Shown piece after piece: positions 48,855 through 57,797 of a stretch of 64,000 bases of DNA. Positions within the stretch are counted from its first letter, which is position 1. Every line of letters starts with the position of its first letter. The translations under genes and the position numbers were made by a program. The notes beneath the pieces were generated by a model. It was not told where the DNA came from, searched no databases, and saw only the letters and a program-made list of their open reading frames with translations. The DNA is from Bdellovibrionales bacterium (GTDB taxonomy: Bacteria; Bdellovibrionota; UBA1018): NCBI GenBank assembly GCA_018266355.1, contig JAFEAP010000006.1, positions 1-64,000 of the forward strand. The letters are read 5' to 3'.

Positions 48855-50444
48855 TCAGCGTTTCAGGCTCTCGACGTACTGCCCGTAATCGCCGTCGAAA
48901 TCGCGCGCGCCCGTCGCGCCGACTTCCATCACGCGGTTCGCGATCGTCTCGATGAACTCCCGGTCGTGGGAAGCGAAGAGGACGGTGCCCGAGAAACGCT
49001 TCAATCCGTCGTTCACCGACTGGATCGATTCGAGGTCGAGGTGGTTCGTCGGACCGTCGAGGATCACGACGTTCGCCTCGACGAGCATCATGCGCGCGAG
49101 CATGCAGCGCACGCGCTCTCCTCCGGAAAGCACCTTCGTCTTCTTCGTCGCTTCGTCGCCCGAGAAGAGCATCCGGCCGAGGTAGCCGCGTACGAAGTTC
49201 TCGTACTGATCCGGCGAATACTGGCGGAGCCAATCGATGAGCGTGAGGTCTTTCCCGTCGAAGAACTTCGCGTTGTCTTTCGGGAAGAAGGAGCGCGTGG
49301 TGGTCACGCCCCAATGCACGGTGCCCGAATCCGGTTTCGTCTCGCCGGCGAGGATCTCGAAGAGCGTCGTCACGGCGAGTTCGGTGTCACCGATGAAGAC
49401 GACCTTGTCCTCTTTCTTCAGTGTGAAGCTCACCTTATCGAGGACCTTCACGCCGTCGATCGTTTTCGAGAGGTTTTCCACCCGCAGGAGCTGGTCGCCC
49501 GCCTCGCGCTGGGCCTTGAACGAAACGAACGGATACTTCCTCGAGGACGGTTTGATCTCGTCCATCGAGAGTTTTTCGAGCTGCTTTTTACGCGAGGTCG
49601 CCTGCCGGGATTTCGAAGCATTCGCGGAGAACCGCGCGATGAACGCCTTGAGCTCCTCGGCCTTGTCGGCGGCCTTCTTGTTCTTGTCCTGCATCTGCTT
49701 CAGAGCGAGCTGCGAGGCCGAGTACCAAAACTCGTAATTGCCGTTGTAGAGCTGGATCTTCCCGAAATCGATGTCCGCCATGTGGGTGCAGACTTGGTTC
49801 AAGAAATGGCGATCGTGGGAAACGACGATGACCGTCTTCGGATATTCGGCGAGGAAGTCTTCGAGCCACCGGATCGCCGCCGCGTCGAGGTGGTTCGTCG
49901 GTTCGTCGAGCAGCAGGATGTCCGGATTTCCGAAGAGGGCCTGGGCGAGGAGGACTTTCACCTTCTCGTCGTCGCCGATCTCGCGGAGTTTCTTCGCGTG
50001 CAGCTCCGTCCCGATGCCGAGGCCGGCCAGGAGCGAGGCCGCGTCGCTTTCGGCTTCCCACCCGCCGAGTTCGGCGAAGAGGGCCTCGAGTTCGCCCGCG
50101 CGCTCGCCGTCGGCTTCGGAGAAGTCGGGTTTCGCGTAGAGCGCGTCCTTTTCCTTGATGACTTCGATCAGGCGCTTCTGTCCTTGGATCACGACTTGGA
50201 GCACTTCCTCGTCGTCGAAGGTGAAGTGGTCCTGACGGAGGAACGAAATCCGCTCGCCCGGCGTGACGGTGACCGTGCCGCTATAGGAGGTGTTCTCCCC
50301 GGAAAGGATCTTCAGGAAAGTCGACTTCCCCGCCCCGTTCGCGCCGATCAAGCCGTAGCAGTTTCCGGGGACGAATTTGATGTTCACGTCCGAAAATAGT
50401 TTATGGCTTCCGTAGGAAAGGGAGACGTCCGCGGTACTGATCAT
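48855..50444 (-). CDS. ABC-F ATPase, YbiT/YkpA subgroup
   Basis: 529 residues, two ABC domains, no membrane region. Domain 1 has Walker A GANGAGKST and DEPTNHLD, but its signature region reads IGDDEKVKVLLAQAL with no LSGG. Domain 2 lacks Walker A (GDTELAVTT) yet has LSGGERVR, and its Walker B is followed by Gly (LDGPTNHLD) where a catalytic Glu is expected. This degenerate second site is typical of the YkpA/YbiT branch, so only one composite site should hydrolyse ATP. Ribosome-associated role by family. Second ABC-F in the window after EttA. Confidence 0.88.
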   Translation of the reverse strand: MISTADVSLSYGSHKLFSDVNIKFVPGNCYGLIGANGAGKSTFLKILSGENTSYSGTVTVTPGERISFLRQDHFTFDDEEVLQVVIQGQKRLIEVIKEKDALYAKPDFSEADGERAGELEALFAELGGWEAESDAASLLAGLGIGTELHAKKLREIGDDEKVKVLLAQALFGNPDILLLDEPTNHLDAAAIRWLEDFLAEYPKTVIVVSHDRHFLNQVCTHMADIDFGKIQLYNGNYEFWYSASQLALKQMQDKNKKAADKAEELKAFIARFSANASKSRQATSRKKQLEKLSMDEIKPSSRKYPFVSFKAQREAGDQLLRVENLSKTIDGVKVLDKVSFTLKKEDKVVFIGDTELAVTTLFEILAGETKPDSGTVHWGVTTTRSFFPKDNAKFFDGKDLTLIDWLRQYSPDQYENFVRGYLGRMLFSGDEATKKTKVLSGGERVRCMLARMMLVEANVVILDGPTNHLDLESIQSVNDGLKRFSGTVLFASHDREFIETIANRVMEVGATGARDFDGDYGQYVESLKR

Positions 50445-50468
50445 GGGTGGCCCACCCTAGCACGGAGG

Positions 50469-50948
50469 TCAGGCTTTCGGGGGAAAAAGGTCCGAAATCA
50501 CGCGACTTCGGTAGGCGAAGATCGCGGAAACGTCCCGCCGAACGAGCGCGCCGGCGACCAGACGGCCAAGTGCCCCTAGCGGCAGGCGAAATCGGACGCG
50601 GTCCCGCATCCGGGTGCCTCCATTTTCGGCGGCGAAGGTGTGCGTGTGGTGCCAGAGGGCGTAGGGTCCCCGAAGCTGGACGTCGACGAAACGCTCGCCC
50701 GGAACCCACTCCTCGATCCGGGTTCGCCACCCGACGGGGACCCCGTGGATACGGAGCCGGTAGTCGATCAGCGTTCCCTCCTCGATCGCCGGGGTACTCA
50801 TCCCCTTCACCCGGAATCCGAGGAAAGGCGGCGTGATCCGCTCGAGATTCTCCGCGCGGGAGAAAAAGTCGAAAACCTCGGCCACGGGCCGGGGAACCCA
50901 CTGTTCCGATTCGAGGACGAACGTGTCGCCTTCGCGTGAAAGGTGCAT
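50469..50948 (-). CDS. SRPBCC-family ligand-binding protein
   Basis: 159 residues with no signal peptide; one hydrophobic-pocket SRPBCC domain (FVLESEQWVPRPVAEVFDFFSRAENLERITPPFLGFRV, DYRLRIHGVPVGWRTRIEEWVPGERFVDVQLRGPYALWHHTHTF...GGTRMRDRVRFRLP). Similar proteins are annotated only as ligand-binding SRPBCC; the ligand is unknown. Confidence 0.85.
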   Translation of the reverse strand: MHLSREGDTFVLESEQWVPRPVAEVFDFFSRAENLERITPPFLGFRVKGMSTPAIEEGTLIDYRLRIHGVPVGWRTRIEEWVPGERFVDVQLRGPYALWHHTHTFAAENGGTRMRDRVRFRLPLGALGRLVAGALVRRDVSAIFAYRSRVISDLFPPKA

Positions 50949-50987
50949 ACCCTCCTATACGCGGGCGAAGGCCGGAGGGTTACTCGG

Positions 50988-52499
50988 TCAGCCTTTTTTC
51001 GGGCCGTGGCCGCGAATCGTGTTCACGGCATTGAACGCGGCCGTCTTATAGGCCTCGGCGAGAGTCGGGTAATTGAAGACGGAGTTCACGAAGTACGTGA
51101 CGTCCCCCCCGAAGGCCATAACGGCTTGGCCGATGTGGATCAGGTCGGCGGCGTTGTCGCCGATGATGTGGACGCCGAGGAGCTTCAGCGTCTTCTTGTC
51201 GACGACGAGCTTCAACATCCCCCACCGGTCGCCGACGATCTGACCGCGAGCGAGTTCCTTGTAGCGCGAACGCCCGACGACGTACTCCGTGCCGGAGGCC
51301 TTCACCTCTTCTTCGGTCAGCCCGATCATCGAGATCTCCGGGATCGTGTAGATGCCGTACGGGAAATTCTTCGGCATTTCGTATTCGGCCTCGACGGCGT
51401 TCGTGCCCGTCTTCATCTTGATCCCGAACGCGTGGCAGGTCGCGATCCGGCCCTGTTCGAACGCGGTGGCCGCGAGCGCCGGAGCGCCGATCACGTCGCC
51501 GACGGCGTAGATCTCGGAGCGGTCCGTGCGAAAGTGCGCGTCGACCTTGATGATCCCGCGCTCGTCCTTCTTCACGCCAACGTGTTCGAGTCCGAGGTCG
51601 CCCGTATTTCCCTTGCGCCCGAGCGCGATGAGCACGGCTTCCGCAGCGACTCTGCGCCCGTTCGAGAGATAGACCACGGCTTGGCCCTTCTTACCCTTTT
51701 TCGCCGGGCGGATATCGATCTTCTTCGCTTCCGCGCCGAGGACGAACTCCATGCCCTGGAAAAGAAACCGGTCGGTCAAGACCTGCACGACCTCGCGATC
51801 GACGGAGCCGAGGATCCGGTCGCGCTTATCGACGAGGATCACCTTCGTTCCCGCCATCGAGAACATCGCGGCGTATTCGCAGCCGATCACGCCGGCGCCG
51901 AGGACGACCATCGTTTTCGGCACGCTTTTCAATTCGAGGATCGTATCGCTGTCATGGACGATCCGGTCGTCGACGAGCAGGTGCTCGGGCGCGACCGGAC
52001 GCGCTCCCACGGCGATCATGACTTTTCCCGCGCGTACGACGGTCGTCTTCTTACCGTGACGGACTTCGATAAGGACGTCGGTTTGGCCCGGCTCGCTCGG
52101 GCGGAAGGTCGCCTCGCCGACGATGTAATGGACGCCGTTCCGCAGGAGCTGGTCGCGGATGATCTCGCACTCGCCCTTCACGACCCGTTCCTTGCGCTTG
52201 AGCAGGCGTTTCATCTCCGGAACGATCAGCGAAGGCTTCTTCGCGTTCGTGTTCCGTTCTTCGGCTTCGCGGCCGAGCATTCCGCGCGAACCGAGGCTGT
52301 AACGATAGACGGATTCCCGGAAAGATTTCGACGGGAGGGTTCCGAAATGGATGCAGGCGCCGCCCGCGTCGTGTCGCTCGATGATCGCGACTTTCTTCCC
52401 GAACTTCGCGCCTTGGAGCGCGGCGCGCTGGCCGGCGGGCCCGGAACCGATCACGATCAAGTCGTACTGCGTTTGCGGGGTTGCCGGAGCGGGTTTCAT
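50988..52499 (-). CDS. sthA: Soluble pyridine nucleotide transhydrogenase-like flavoprotein
   Basis: 503 residues, FAD/NAD-linked disulphide reductase fold: GSGPAGQRAA near the start, second dinucleotide site VVLGAGVIGCEYA, and GDVIGAPALA. The redox motif reads GGACIHFGTLPSK, so the second Cys of the CxxxxC pair is Thr. This is characteristic of SthA and rules out lipoamide dehydrogenase or glutathione reductase chemistry. It balances NADPH and NADH. Its stop is 40 bp from the SRPBCC start. Confidence 0.9.
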   Translation of the reverse strand: MKPAPATPQTQYDLIVIGSGPAGQRAALQGAKFGKKVAIIERHDAGGACIHFGTLPSKSFRESVYRYSLGSRGMLGREAEERNTNAKKPSLIVPEMKRLLKRKERVVKGECEIIRDQLLRNGVHYIVGEATFRPSEPGQTDVLIEVRHGKKTTVVRAGKVMIAVGARPVAPEHLLVDDRIVHDSDTILELKSVPKTMVVLGAGVIGCEYAAMFSMAGTKVILVDKRDRILGSVDREVVQVLTDRFLFQGMEFVLGAEAKKIDIRPAKKGKKGQAVVYLSNGRRVAAEAVLIALGRKGNTGDLGLEHVGVKKDERGIIKVDAHFRTDRSEIYAVGDVIGAPALAATAFEQGRIATCHAFGIKMKTGTNAVEAEYEMPKNFPYGIYTIPEISMIGLTEEEVKASGTEYVVGRSRYKELARGQIVGDRWGMLKLVVDKKTLKLLGVHIIGDNAADLIHIGQAVMAFGGDVTYFVNSVFNYPTLAEAYKTAAFNAVNTIRGHGPKKG

Positions 52500-52517
52500 T
52501 TCCTTCTTTTTACGTCG

Positions 52518-53660
52518 TTAGGCCGCTCGTTTCAAATGCTTCGCGAAGTATTCTTTCGCCCAGTCGGGCGGCGTGAATTTTTCGCGCGGATAAGGGAGTC
52601 GATTCACTTCGATCTCGCTCATGAAGGAAGGCAGGACGCCCGTCGGCACGAGCTCGCCGACGATTTTCCCGTCCGGACTCATGCCGCGCTGGATGAAGGT
52701 GAAGATGTCCTGGATCACGTATTTTCCTTGCTCGTCGACTTCCGGAATCACCTCGGTGATGTTCGTGATCTTACGGGAACCGTCGTTCAGGCGTTTGATC
52801 TGGACGACGAGGTGGACGGCCGCGGCGATCTGGCGGCGGATCGCGGAGGGAGGGACCTGCGTGTCGCCCATCATCGCGAGCGTCTCGAGACGGACGAGAC
52901 CGTCGTACGGAGTGTTCGCGTGGGTCGTGCCCATCGAACCGCCGTGACCGGTGTTCATCGCGGTGATCAGGTCGAGGGCTTCCGGTCCGCGGACTTCCCC
53001 GACGACGATGCGGTCCGGGCGAAGCCGGAGCGCGGAGCGGACGAGGTCGCGGATCGAGACCGCGCCTTTCCCCACCGCGTCGGCGTGCTTCGTTTCGAAG
53101 AAGACGACGTGATCGGTGGTGATCTTCAATTCGCTCGAGTCTTCGATCACGATCAGGCGCTGGTGGCCCGGGATGCGCGAGCCGAGGACGTTCAGGAGCG
53201 TCGTCTTACCGGAACCGGTACCGCCCGAGATGATCGTGTTCTTCGCGAGGTAGATCGCGACGTCGAGGAAACGCGCGGCGTCCTTCGTGATCGACTGGCG
53301 CTGGATGAGGTCGACGAACGTCGGCGTGCCCTTCGAGAATTTCCGGATGGAGAGCGTCGTGCCCTTGCGCGAGCACGGGGGAAGGACGGCGGCGACCCGC
53401 GAACCGTCGGGCAGACGGGCATCGAGGGTCGGGTTCTCGTCGTCGATCCGACGACCGACGAACTGGGCGATGTTCCGGACGGCGGCTTGGAGCGCCTGCT
53501 CGTCCTTGAAGCGCGCGTCCACGCGTTCGAGTTTCCCTCGCCGTTCGACGAATACCTCGCTCGGTCCGTTCACGAGGACTTCGGAAACGGAGTCGTCGTC
53601 GAGGTACGGCTTAACGCTGGCAAGGAAGGTCGATACGCTATCTTCGAACACGGTGCTCAT
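52518..53660 (-). CDS. CpaF/GspE-family secretion ATPase
   Basis: 380 residues. N-terminal domain (VSEVLVNGPSEVFVERRGKLE...), then the ATPase: Walker A GGTGSGKTT (146-154), Asp box VIEDSSELKI, Walker B ALRLRPDRIVVGEVRG, His box GHGGSMGTTHAN. It most resembles CpaF/TadA ATPases of Tad/Flp pili. No pilin or other tad gene is next to it, so it is an orphan here. It lies 18 bp upstream of sthA on the same strand. Confidence 0.9.
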   Translation of the reverse strand: MSTVFEDSVSTFLASVKPYLDDDSVSEVLVNGPSEVFVERRGKLERVDARFKDEQALQAAVRNIAQFVGRRIDDENPTLDARLPDGSRVAAVLPPCSRKGTTLSIRKFSKGTPTFVDLIQRQSITKDAARFLDVAIYLAKNTIISGGTGSGKTTLLNVLGSRIPGHQRLIVIEDSSELKITTDHVVFFETKHADAVGKGAVSIRDLVRSALRLRPDRIVVGEVRGPEALDLITAMNTGHGGSMGTTHANTPYDGLVRLETLAMMGDTQVPPSAIRRQIAAAVHLVVQIKRLNDGSRKITNITEVIPEVDEQGKYVIQDIFTFIQRGMSPDGKIVGELVPTGVLPSFMSEIEVNRLPYPREKFTPPDWAKEYFAKHLKRAA

Positions 53661-53790
53661 CAGAGGACTTATCGGCGCTAACCTCGCGATTCTTAAGGGT
53701 CCCCATCGGTTCATCTTTTCTCCCTTCGCTCGATTGACGCAAGGCGGTATAAAGCGTTCAATTCTCGCTCCCAAACGAAGGAACCCGCTT

Positions 53791-54825
53791 ATGAAGTCCC
53801 ACCCGCTTGCCTTCTTCGCCCTCGCTCTGGCCCTGCCCACCTCCGCCCACGCGTACAACCCGTACGCGAAAGCCGACCGCGACAACTTCGTCAACGGAAT
53901 GTCGCTCGCCGTCCAGCTCTTCAACCCGGATCACGCGAAGGCGCTGAAGACCTGGGGCCCCGAGCACACGTTCATGACGGACCTGCTCTACCAATTCGAC
54001 GCCCTCCGCCCGGACCTCACCCAGCTCGGCCGCACGCGCGCGACGAGCACCGGAAACACGTACGTCGGCGCGACCTCCCCGCGCCCGTATTACGACATCG
54101 CCTATAAATACACCGACAAGTACGGCGACGACGTGAAGGACGCCGAACTCGACCAAGTCGAAGCGTCGCTCATCGCGCTCTTCCCGAACTCCCAGCGCAA
54201 CATCCAGACGACGGAAGACTACATGCTCGTCGACGGCAAAGAGAAGGTCTGGGACATCAAAAAAGTCACCTCGCTGAAGTTCGACGACAAGGCCTCGCCG
54301 CTCGCGAAGGTCTTGAAGCAATACGACATCTCCGCCGTCTCGATCGTGAAGAACGGACACGGCTCGTCGTCGAAGAACGTCTATATGGTCCTCCAAGGCG
54401 GCTCGCCGCAGGACATGGGCTACGTCCTCACCCAAGTGAAACGGATCCCGGAATTCGCGCCATTCGCCGATCGCTTCACCGTCTCGGACGAAGACGGCGA
54501 CCTCGTCGCGTACCGCAAGAAATCGATCCAGGAAGTCGGCGGGAACATGGAAATCGCCGCCGTCCCGGGCCAGAAGGACGTCTATACGCTGAAAGTCAGC
54601 ATCGGCTGGTGCGCGCTCGACGACGGCGACTGCTGGGGACGCGCGAAGTACAAGCACGACTGGAACTACGAGGTCACCGCGAAACCGGCGAAGCCGGGCG
54701 AAGGCCTCGGGAACCTCAAGACGGGCTTCCGCTCGATCAAAACCCACTTCGATTTCAAACTCGTCTCGGAAAAGGGCCCGGCCCCGCTTCCGCAATCGGA
54801 ACGCAAGTTCTGGGACATGATCTAA
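53791..54825 (+). CDS. Exported protein of unknown function
   Basis: 344 residues; GAAGGA before the ATG; signal peptide MKSHPLAFFALALALPTSAHA. Mature part is soluble with Asp/Lys/Tyr-rich segments and one Cys pair (GWCALDDGDCWGRAKYKHDWNYEV). No family recognised. A beta-propeller protein gene follows 13 bp later, so the two likely form an operon. Confidence 0.7.
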   Translation: MKSHPLAFFALALALPTSAHAYNPYAKADRDNFVNGMSLAVQLFNPDHAKALKTWGPEHTFMTDLLYQFDALRPDLTQLGRTRATSTGNTYVGATSPRPYYDIAYKYTDKYGDDVKDAELDQVEASLIALFPNSQRNIQTTEDYMLVDGKEKVWDIKKVTSLKFDDKASPLAKVLKQYDISAVSIVKNGHGSSSKNVYMVLQGGSPQDMGYVLTQVKRIPEFAPFADRFTVSDEDGDLVAYRKKSIQEVGGNMEIAAVPGQKDVYTLKVSIGWCALDDGDCWGRAKYKHDWNYEVTAKPAKPGEGLGNLKTGFRSIKTHFDFKLVSEKGPAPLPQSERKFWDMI

Positions 54826-54838
54826 CGAGGAGGCGGCC

Positions 54839-56377
54839 ATGTTCAACTCGATGCAATCGCTGCTCGTCTCCGCCCTCTCCGTGTTTTCGGCCGCCTCCGG
54901 TTCTCCGCTCGTCGACCGGACGCCCGAAATCCAAGGCCAGTTCGCGAACGTCACGGCCTCGGCCGACGGAAACCGGATCCTCTTCACCTCGTCGTTCGAC
55001 CTCCTCGGTCTCGGCGGAAACGCGGCGAAGTTCGCGCAGTGCTACGCGTACGAACTCTCGACGAAGAAGATGCAACTCGTCTCGAAGGACGCCGCCGGCC
55101 AGCCGATCGATTCCTGGTGCGGACTCCCCGAGATCTCGAAGAACGGGAAGTTCGCGACCTACGCCGTGAACGAGAAGATCGAGAAGGGTCTCGCGAACGC
55201 GCGCTCGTTCTACCGCACCGACCTCACGAACGGGAAAGTCGTGCGGATCTATCACGACGATCGCGCGACGAACACCTCGGGCGCCCTCATGGCCGCGCGG
55301 CCGTCTCCGGACGGATCCCGCGTGCTCATCTGCTCGCAGGCCCTCGACGTGCCCGGCACCACGAGCCACGGCACTTACCCGAACGGCGACACCTACGCGG
55401 ACCCCCAGGTCCAGCTGATCGAAGTCGACGTCGCTTCCGGCAAGTTCAATCTCGTGTCCTACGCCCGAGGCGCGAACGAAGGTTTCGCCCGGGGCGCTTG
55501 CCACGGCGACTATACTTCCGACGGCAAACGCGTGCTTTTCTCGGGCAGCCTCGACGCGGCCCAGGCGAAGGGCATGGGCTTTGGCGAGAAGAAGTTGAGC
55601 GACCACGTGTTCGTGCGCGACCTCGCGTCGGGCAAGCTCGTCCTCGCGACCTCCCTCGCCGACGGCACCCCGTTCACCGGCTTCACCCTCGGATCGAACG
55701 CGCAGATCTCCGGCGACGGCCGCTACGTCTTCCTTTCGAGCGGCGAATCCTCGATCGTCGACCCGATCCGCCCGAAGGGGTGGACTTGGACGCCTTCCCA
55801 GATCCTCCGCAAGGATCTTCAGACGGGGAAGATCGAGATCACCTCGATCGGTCCGAACGGGGACGTGCTGACCTCGATGACCTCGGACGCGGTCCTGATC
55901 GCCAAAGGCAATCCGAACCTCGCCGGTTTCGTCTCCCGCGAGTCGAAGATCCTGCCGAACGACTACTTCCCGGGCGTCTCGCTCGAGGGCGAAAACTCCC
56001 CGAACCGCGCCTACGTGCACGACCTCGCGTCGGGCCGGTGGACGGTCGGCGATTTCACGGGCGACCCGAAGGCCGTGCGCCTCGATTGGACCCGCGACGC
56101 TTCGCTCAGCGACGACGGCTCGAAGCTGATCTTCGCCGCGACCCGAATCGCGAACGCGAAGTGCACCGAGAGCACCCCGATCAAGGACTGCTACGAAGAG
56201 ATCGAAGTCGTGAACGAAGAACGCAACACGACGAACTACTACACGATCGTGAAGAAGTTCGGCGCGAACGACATCTTCGTTCGGAACCTCGCGACCGGAG
56301 AGCGGACGTGCGTGTCCTGCGACTGGAAAGTGAATCCGCCGGCTCCGAAAGCGAAACCCGCTCCCGCGGCAGGTTGA
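54839..56377 (+). CDS. Exported TolB-like beta-propeller protein
   Basis: 512 residues with GAGGAGG upstream. Weak signal sequence (MFNSMQSLLVSALSVFSAAS), then repeated blade motifs of the PD40/TolB kind: VTASADGNRILFTSSFD, AARPSPDGSRVLICSQ, DYTSDGKRVLFSGSLD, QISGDGRYVFLSSGES, SLSDDGSKLIFAATR. Pairs of Cys occur near the C-terminus (CTES, KDCYEE, CVSCDW). Binding partner unknown. Confidence 0.78.
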   Translation: MFNSMQSLLVSALSVFSAASGSPLVDRTPEIQGQFANVTASADGNRILFTSSFDLLGLGGNAAKFAQCYAYELSTKKMQLVSKDAAGQPIDSWCGLPEISKNGKFATYAVNEKIEKGLANARSFYRTDLTNGKVVRIYHDDRATNTSGALMAARPSPDGSRVLICSQALDVPGTTSHGTYPNGDTYADPQVQLIEVDVASGKFNLVSYARGANEGFARGACHGDYTSDGKRVLFSGSLDAAQAKGMGFGEKKLSDHVFVRDLASGKLVLATSLADGTPFTGFTLGSNAQISGDGRYVFLSSGESSIVDPIRPKGWTWTPSQILRKDLQTGKIEITSIGPNGDVLTSMTSDAVLIAKGNPNLAGFVSRESKILPNDYFPGVSLEGENSPNRAYVHDLASGRWTVGDFTGDPKAVRLDWTRDASLSDDGSKLIFAATRIANAKCTESTPIKDCYEEIEVVNEERNTTNYYTIVKKFGANDIFVRNLATGERTCVSCDWKVNPPAPKAKPAPAAG

Positions 56378-57166
56378 TCAGCCTTCGCCCGGAGTGGCGG
56401 TCGTGAGTTCCTTCACGACCATCGTGCCTTCGGAACCGTTCACCGGACAGTAGAACCGGTACGTGCCCGGCTGGTTCGGGACGAACGTGATCTCCTCGAT
56501 CTTGTTCGAGCGGACCTGCTTCCGGACGTTGAACGAGTCCATCATGATGCAGAGGGAACCTTTCGAGGCGCCCGTCACGAAAAGGCGCACGGGCACGTCG
56601 CGACTGACGAAGATCGTCTTCGGGAAGAAGCCGAGGTCGCCCGCGATGATCGAGACTTCCTGGACGCCTTTCCGGCGCGCGATCGGGTCGGAGACTTCGG
56701 TCACGAACTTCTCGACTTCGGCGTTCTGGCGCTCGACCGCGGTTTTCGTCACGCGTTTCAGCACCGGACGCTCGCCCGTCGAGGTCGTCGCCTCTTTCGT
56801 CACCACGCGGCCGTCGTCGTTCGGCGAGGACTTCCACCCGTCGTCGGCGGCTTTGCCCTTCTTCGGGGAAACCTCGAGTCCCGCCGGCGCGCGATTCGCG
56901 GAGCGCCGCGAGAGGGTCCCGCGGTTGAAATCGATTTCCTCGCCTTCGTCGTCGCGAAGGGTGTCGAAACGGTTCTCGCCCGGGTTCACGCCCCAGACGG
57001 ATTCCTGCCGAATGCCGTCGACCGAAGTATCGTCGGCGTGGCGCGGAGGCGGCGGCGGGATCATGCGCGTTCCCGCGCTCACCCGACCGGCGGAGAGGAG
57101 CAGCGCGCTTCCGAGCGCGGCCGCGAAGATTTTCGAGAAACGATTCCGTCCGAAGAAAGTGTCCAT
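56378..57166 (-). CDS. Exported cupredoxin-like protein with lost copper ligands
   Basis: 262 residues from ATG 57166, which has GAGGAGG upstream; the ATG at 57187 does not. Signal region to about residue 32, a disordered charged middle (40-150), then a cupredoxin-type domain (about 165-262: VQEVSIIAGDLGFFPKTIFVSRDVPVRLFVT...TFVPNQPGTYRFYCPVNGSEGTMVVKE). Type-1 copper sites in this family use His and Cys-x-x-His; here the Cys is kept but CPVNG replaces CPxHG and no upstream His is seen. Copper binding is therefore doubtful. Confidence 0.8.
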   Translation of the reverse strand: MDTFFGRNRFSKIFAAALGSALLLSAGRVSAGTRMIPPPPPRHADDTSVDGIRQESVWGVNPGENRFDTLRDDEGEEIDFNRGTLSRRSANRAPAGLEVSPKKGKAADDGWKSSPNDDGRVVTKEATTSTGERPVLKRVTKTAVERQNAEVEKFVTEVSDPIARRKGVQEVSIIAGDLGFFPKTIFVSRDVPVRLFVTGASKGSLCIMMDSFNVRKQVRSNKIEEITFVPNQPGTYRFYCPVNGSEGTMVVKELTTATPGEG

Positions 57167-57494
57167 GAGGTAAAACCTCCTCAGCATCCTTTCGGCGTGT
57201 GTCGGCCGCGACTTGAGCGCCGCGCCTTCGATCCTTTCGGCCGCCAGCGGGCTGACGAACGCGGTTCGGCTATTTCTTTCACGGACCGTCGAGAATTTAG
57301 GCAGTTTCCCCGCGTTCGAAGCGATCGCGCGTAAGCTTCCTCACGGAAAAAAAACCCATGATTTCATCGGAATGCGCGATTTTCGGCGGATTGGGCGAAT
57401 TCGAGGAAACCTGGCCCTGCGATTGCTCTATGTCGGGCGCCCGGCCGACGCCGGTGGCCTCCGTGTCGGGAGGTCCTAAAAAGGAATTTCAGTC
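57167..57494. other. 328-bp divergent intergenic region
   Basis: Separates the cupredoxin-like gene (-) and gene 57495 (+). I see no convincing gene in it: an 88-codon plus frame at 57213-57479 lacks a ribosome-binding site and family signal. It holds a sigma-54 promoter match at 57412-57427 and an AT-richer patch (about 57345-57375) that could be a promoter for either side. Confidence 0.5.
57412..57427 (+). promoter_or_regulatory. Sigma-54 promoter match for genes 57495-58958
   Basis: TGGCCCTGCGATTGCT, GG-N10-GC with a TTGCT -12 box. The predicted start near 57438 leaves a 57-base leader. A partial copy of the GGGGCG element (TTGGGCGAATT, 57391-57401) lies 11 bases upstream. Confidence 0.5.
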
Positions 57495-57797
57495 ATGTCG
57501 AACGTCATCTCGATCCGTGCTTTCAAGGCTTTACGCGACCAGGACAACGAAGAACTCGCTTACCGCGCGCGCATTCTCTCCATGTCGAAAGTCGAACTCC
57601 TCGAGGAAATGGTGCGCTTCCAAGAAGAGCGCAAGACCGTCGGGACCCTCACCCCGTCGATGATGCTCCGGGGCCGCCACCTCTTCCGCGCGCTCGAAGA
57701 AAGCGCCGACTCCCAGGAACTCAAGATCCTCTCCCGCTCCTACCGTCGCCACCTCGATTACGAAATCGCGGCCGCTCGCGAAGGTCGGTCGAACTGA
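57495..57797 (+). CDS. Small cytoplasmic protein, unknown
   Basis: 100 residues, helical and charged: MSNVISIRAFKALRDQDNEELAYRARILSMSKVELLEEMVRFQEERKTVG, then MMLRGRHLFRALEESADSQELKILSRSYRRHLDYEIAAAREG. No signal or membrane helix. AAGGA precedes the ATG. The stop touches the start of the next gene (TGA-ATG), so they form an operon. Not recognised. Confidence 0.7.
   Translation: MSNVISIRAFKALRDQDNEELAYRARILSMSKVELLEEMVRFQEERKTVGTLTPSMMLRGRHLFRALEESADSQELKILSRSYRRHLDYEIAAAREGRSN

Noticed and set aside
49350..49440. Mutation of the second ABC domain (lost Walker A, Gly for catalytic Glu) as a novelty
   Set aside because: A degenerate second site is usual in the YkpA/YbiT branch of ABC-F proteins, so it is family-typical.
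50988..52499. Lipoamide dehydrogenase or glutathione reductase
   Set aside because: Only the first redox Cys is present (ACIHFGT), the second is Thr, which is the SthA pattern.
57213..57479. 88-codon plus-strand frame in the intergenic region
   Set aside because: No ribosome-binding site, no domain, and it overlaps the sigma-54 promoter match.
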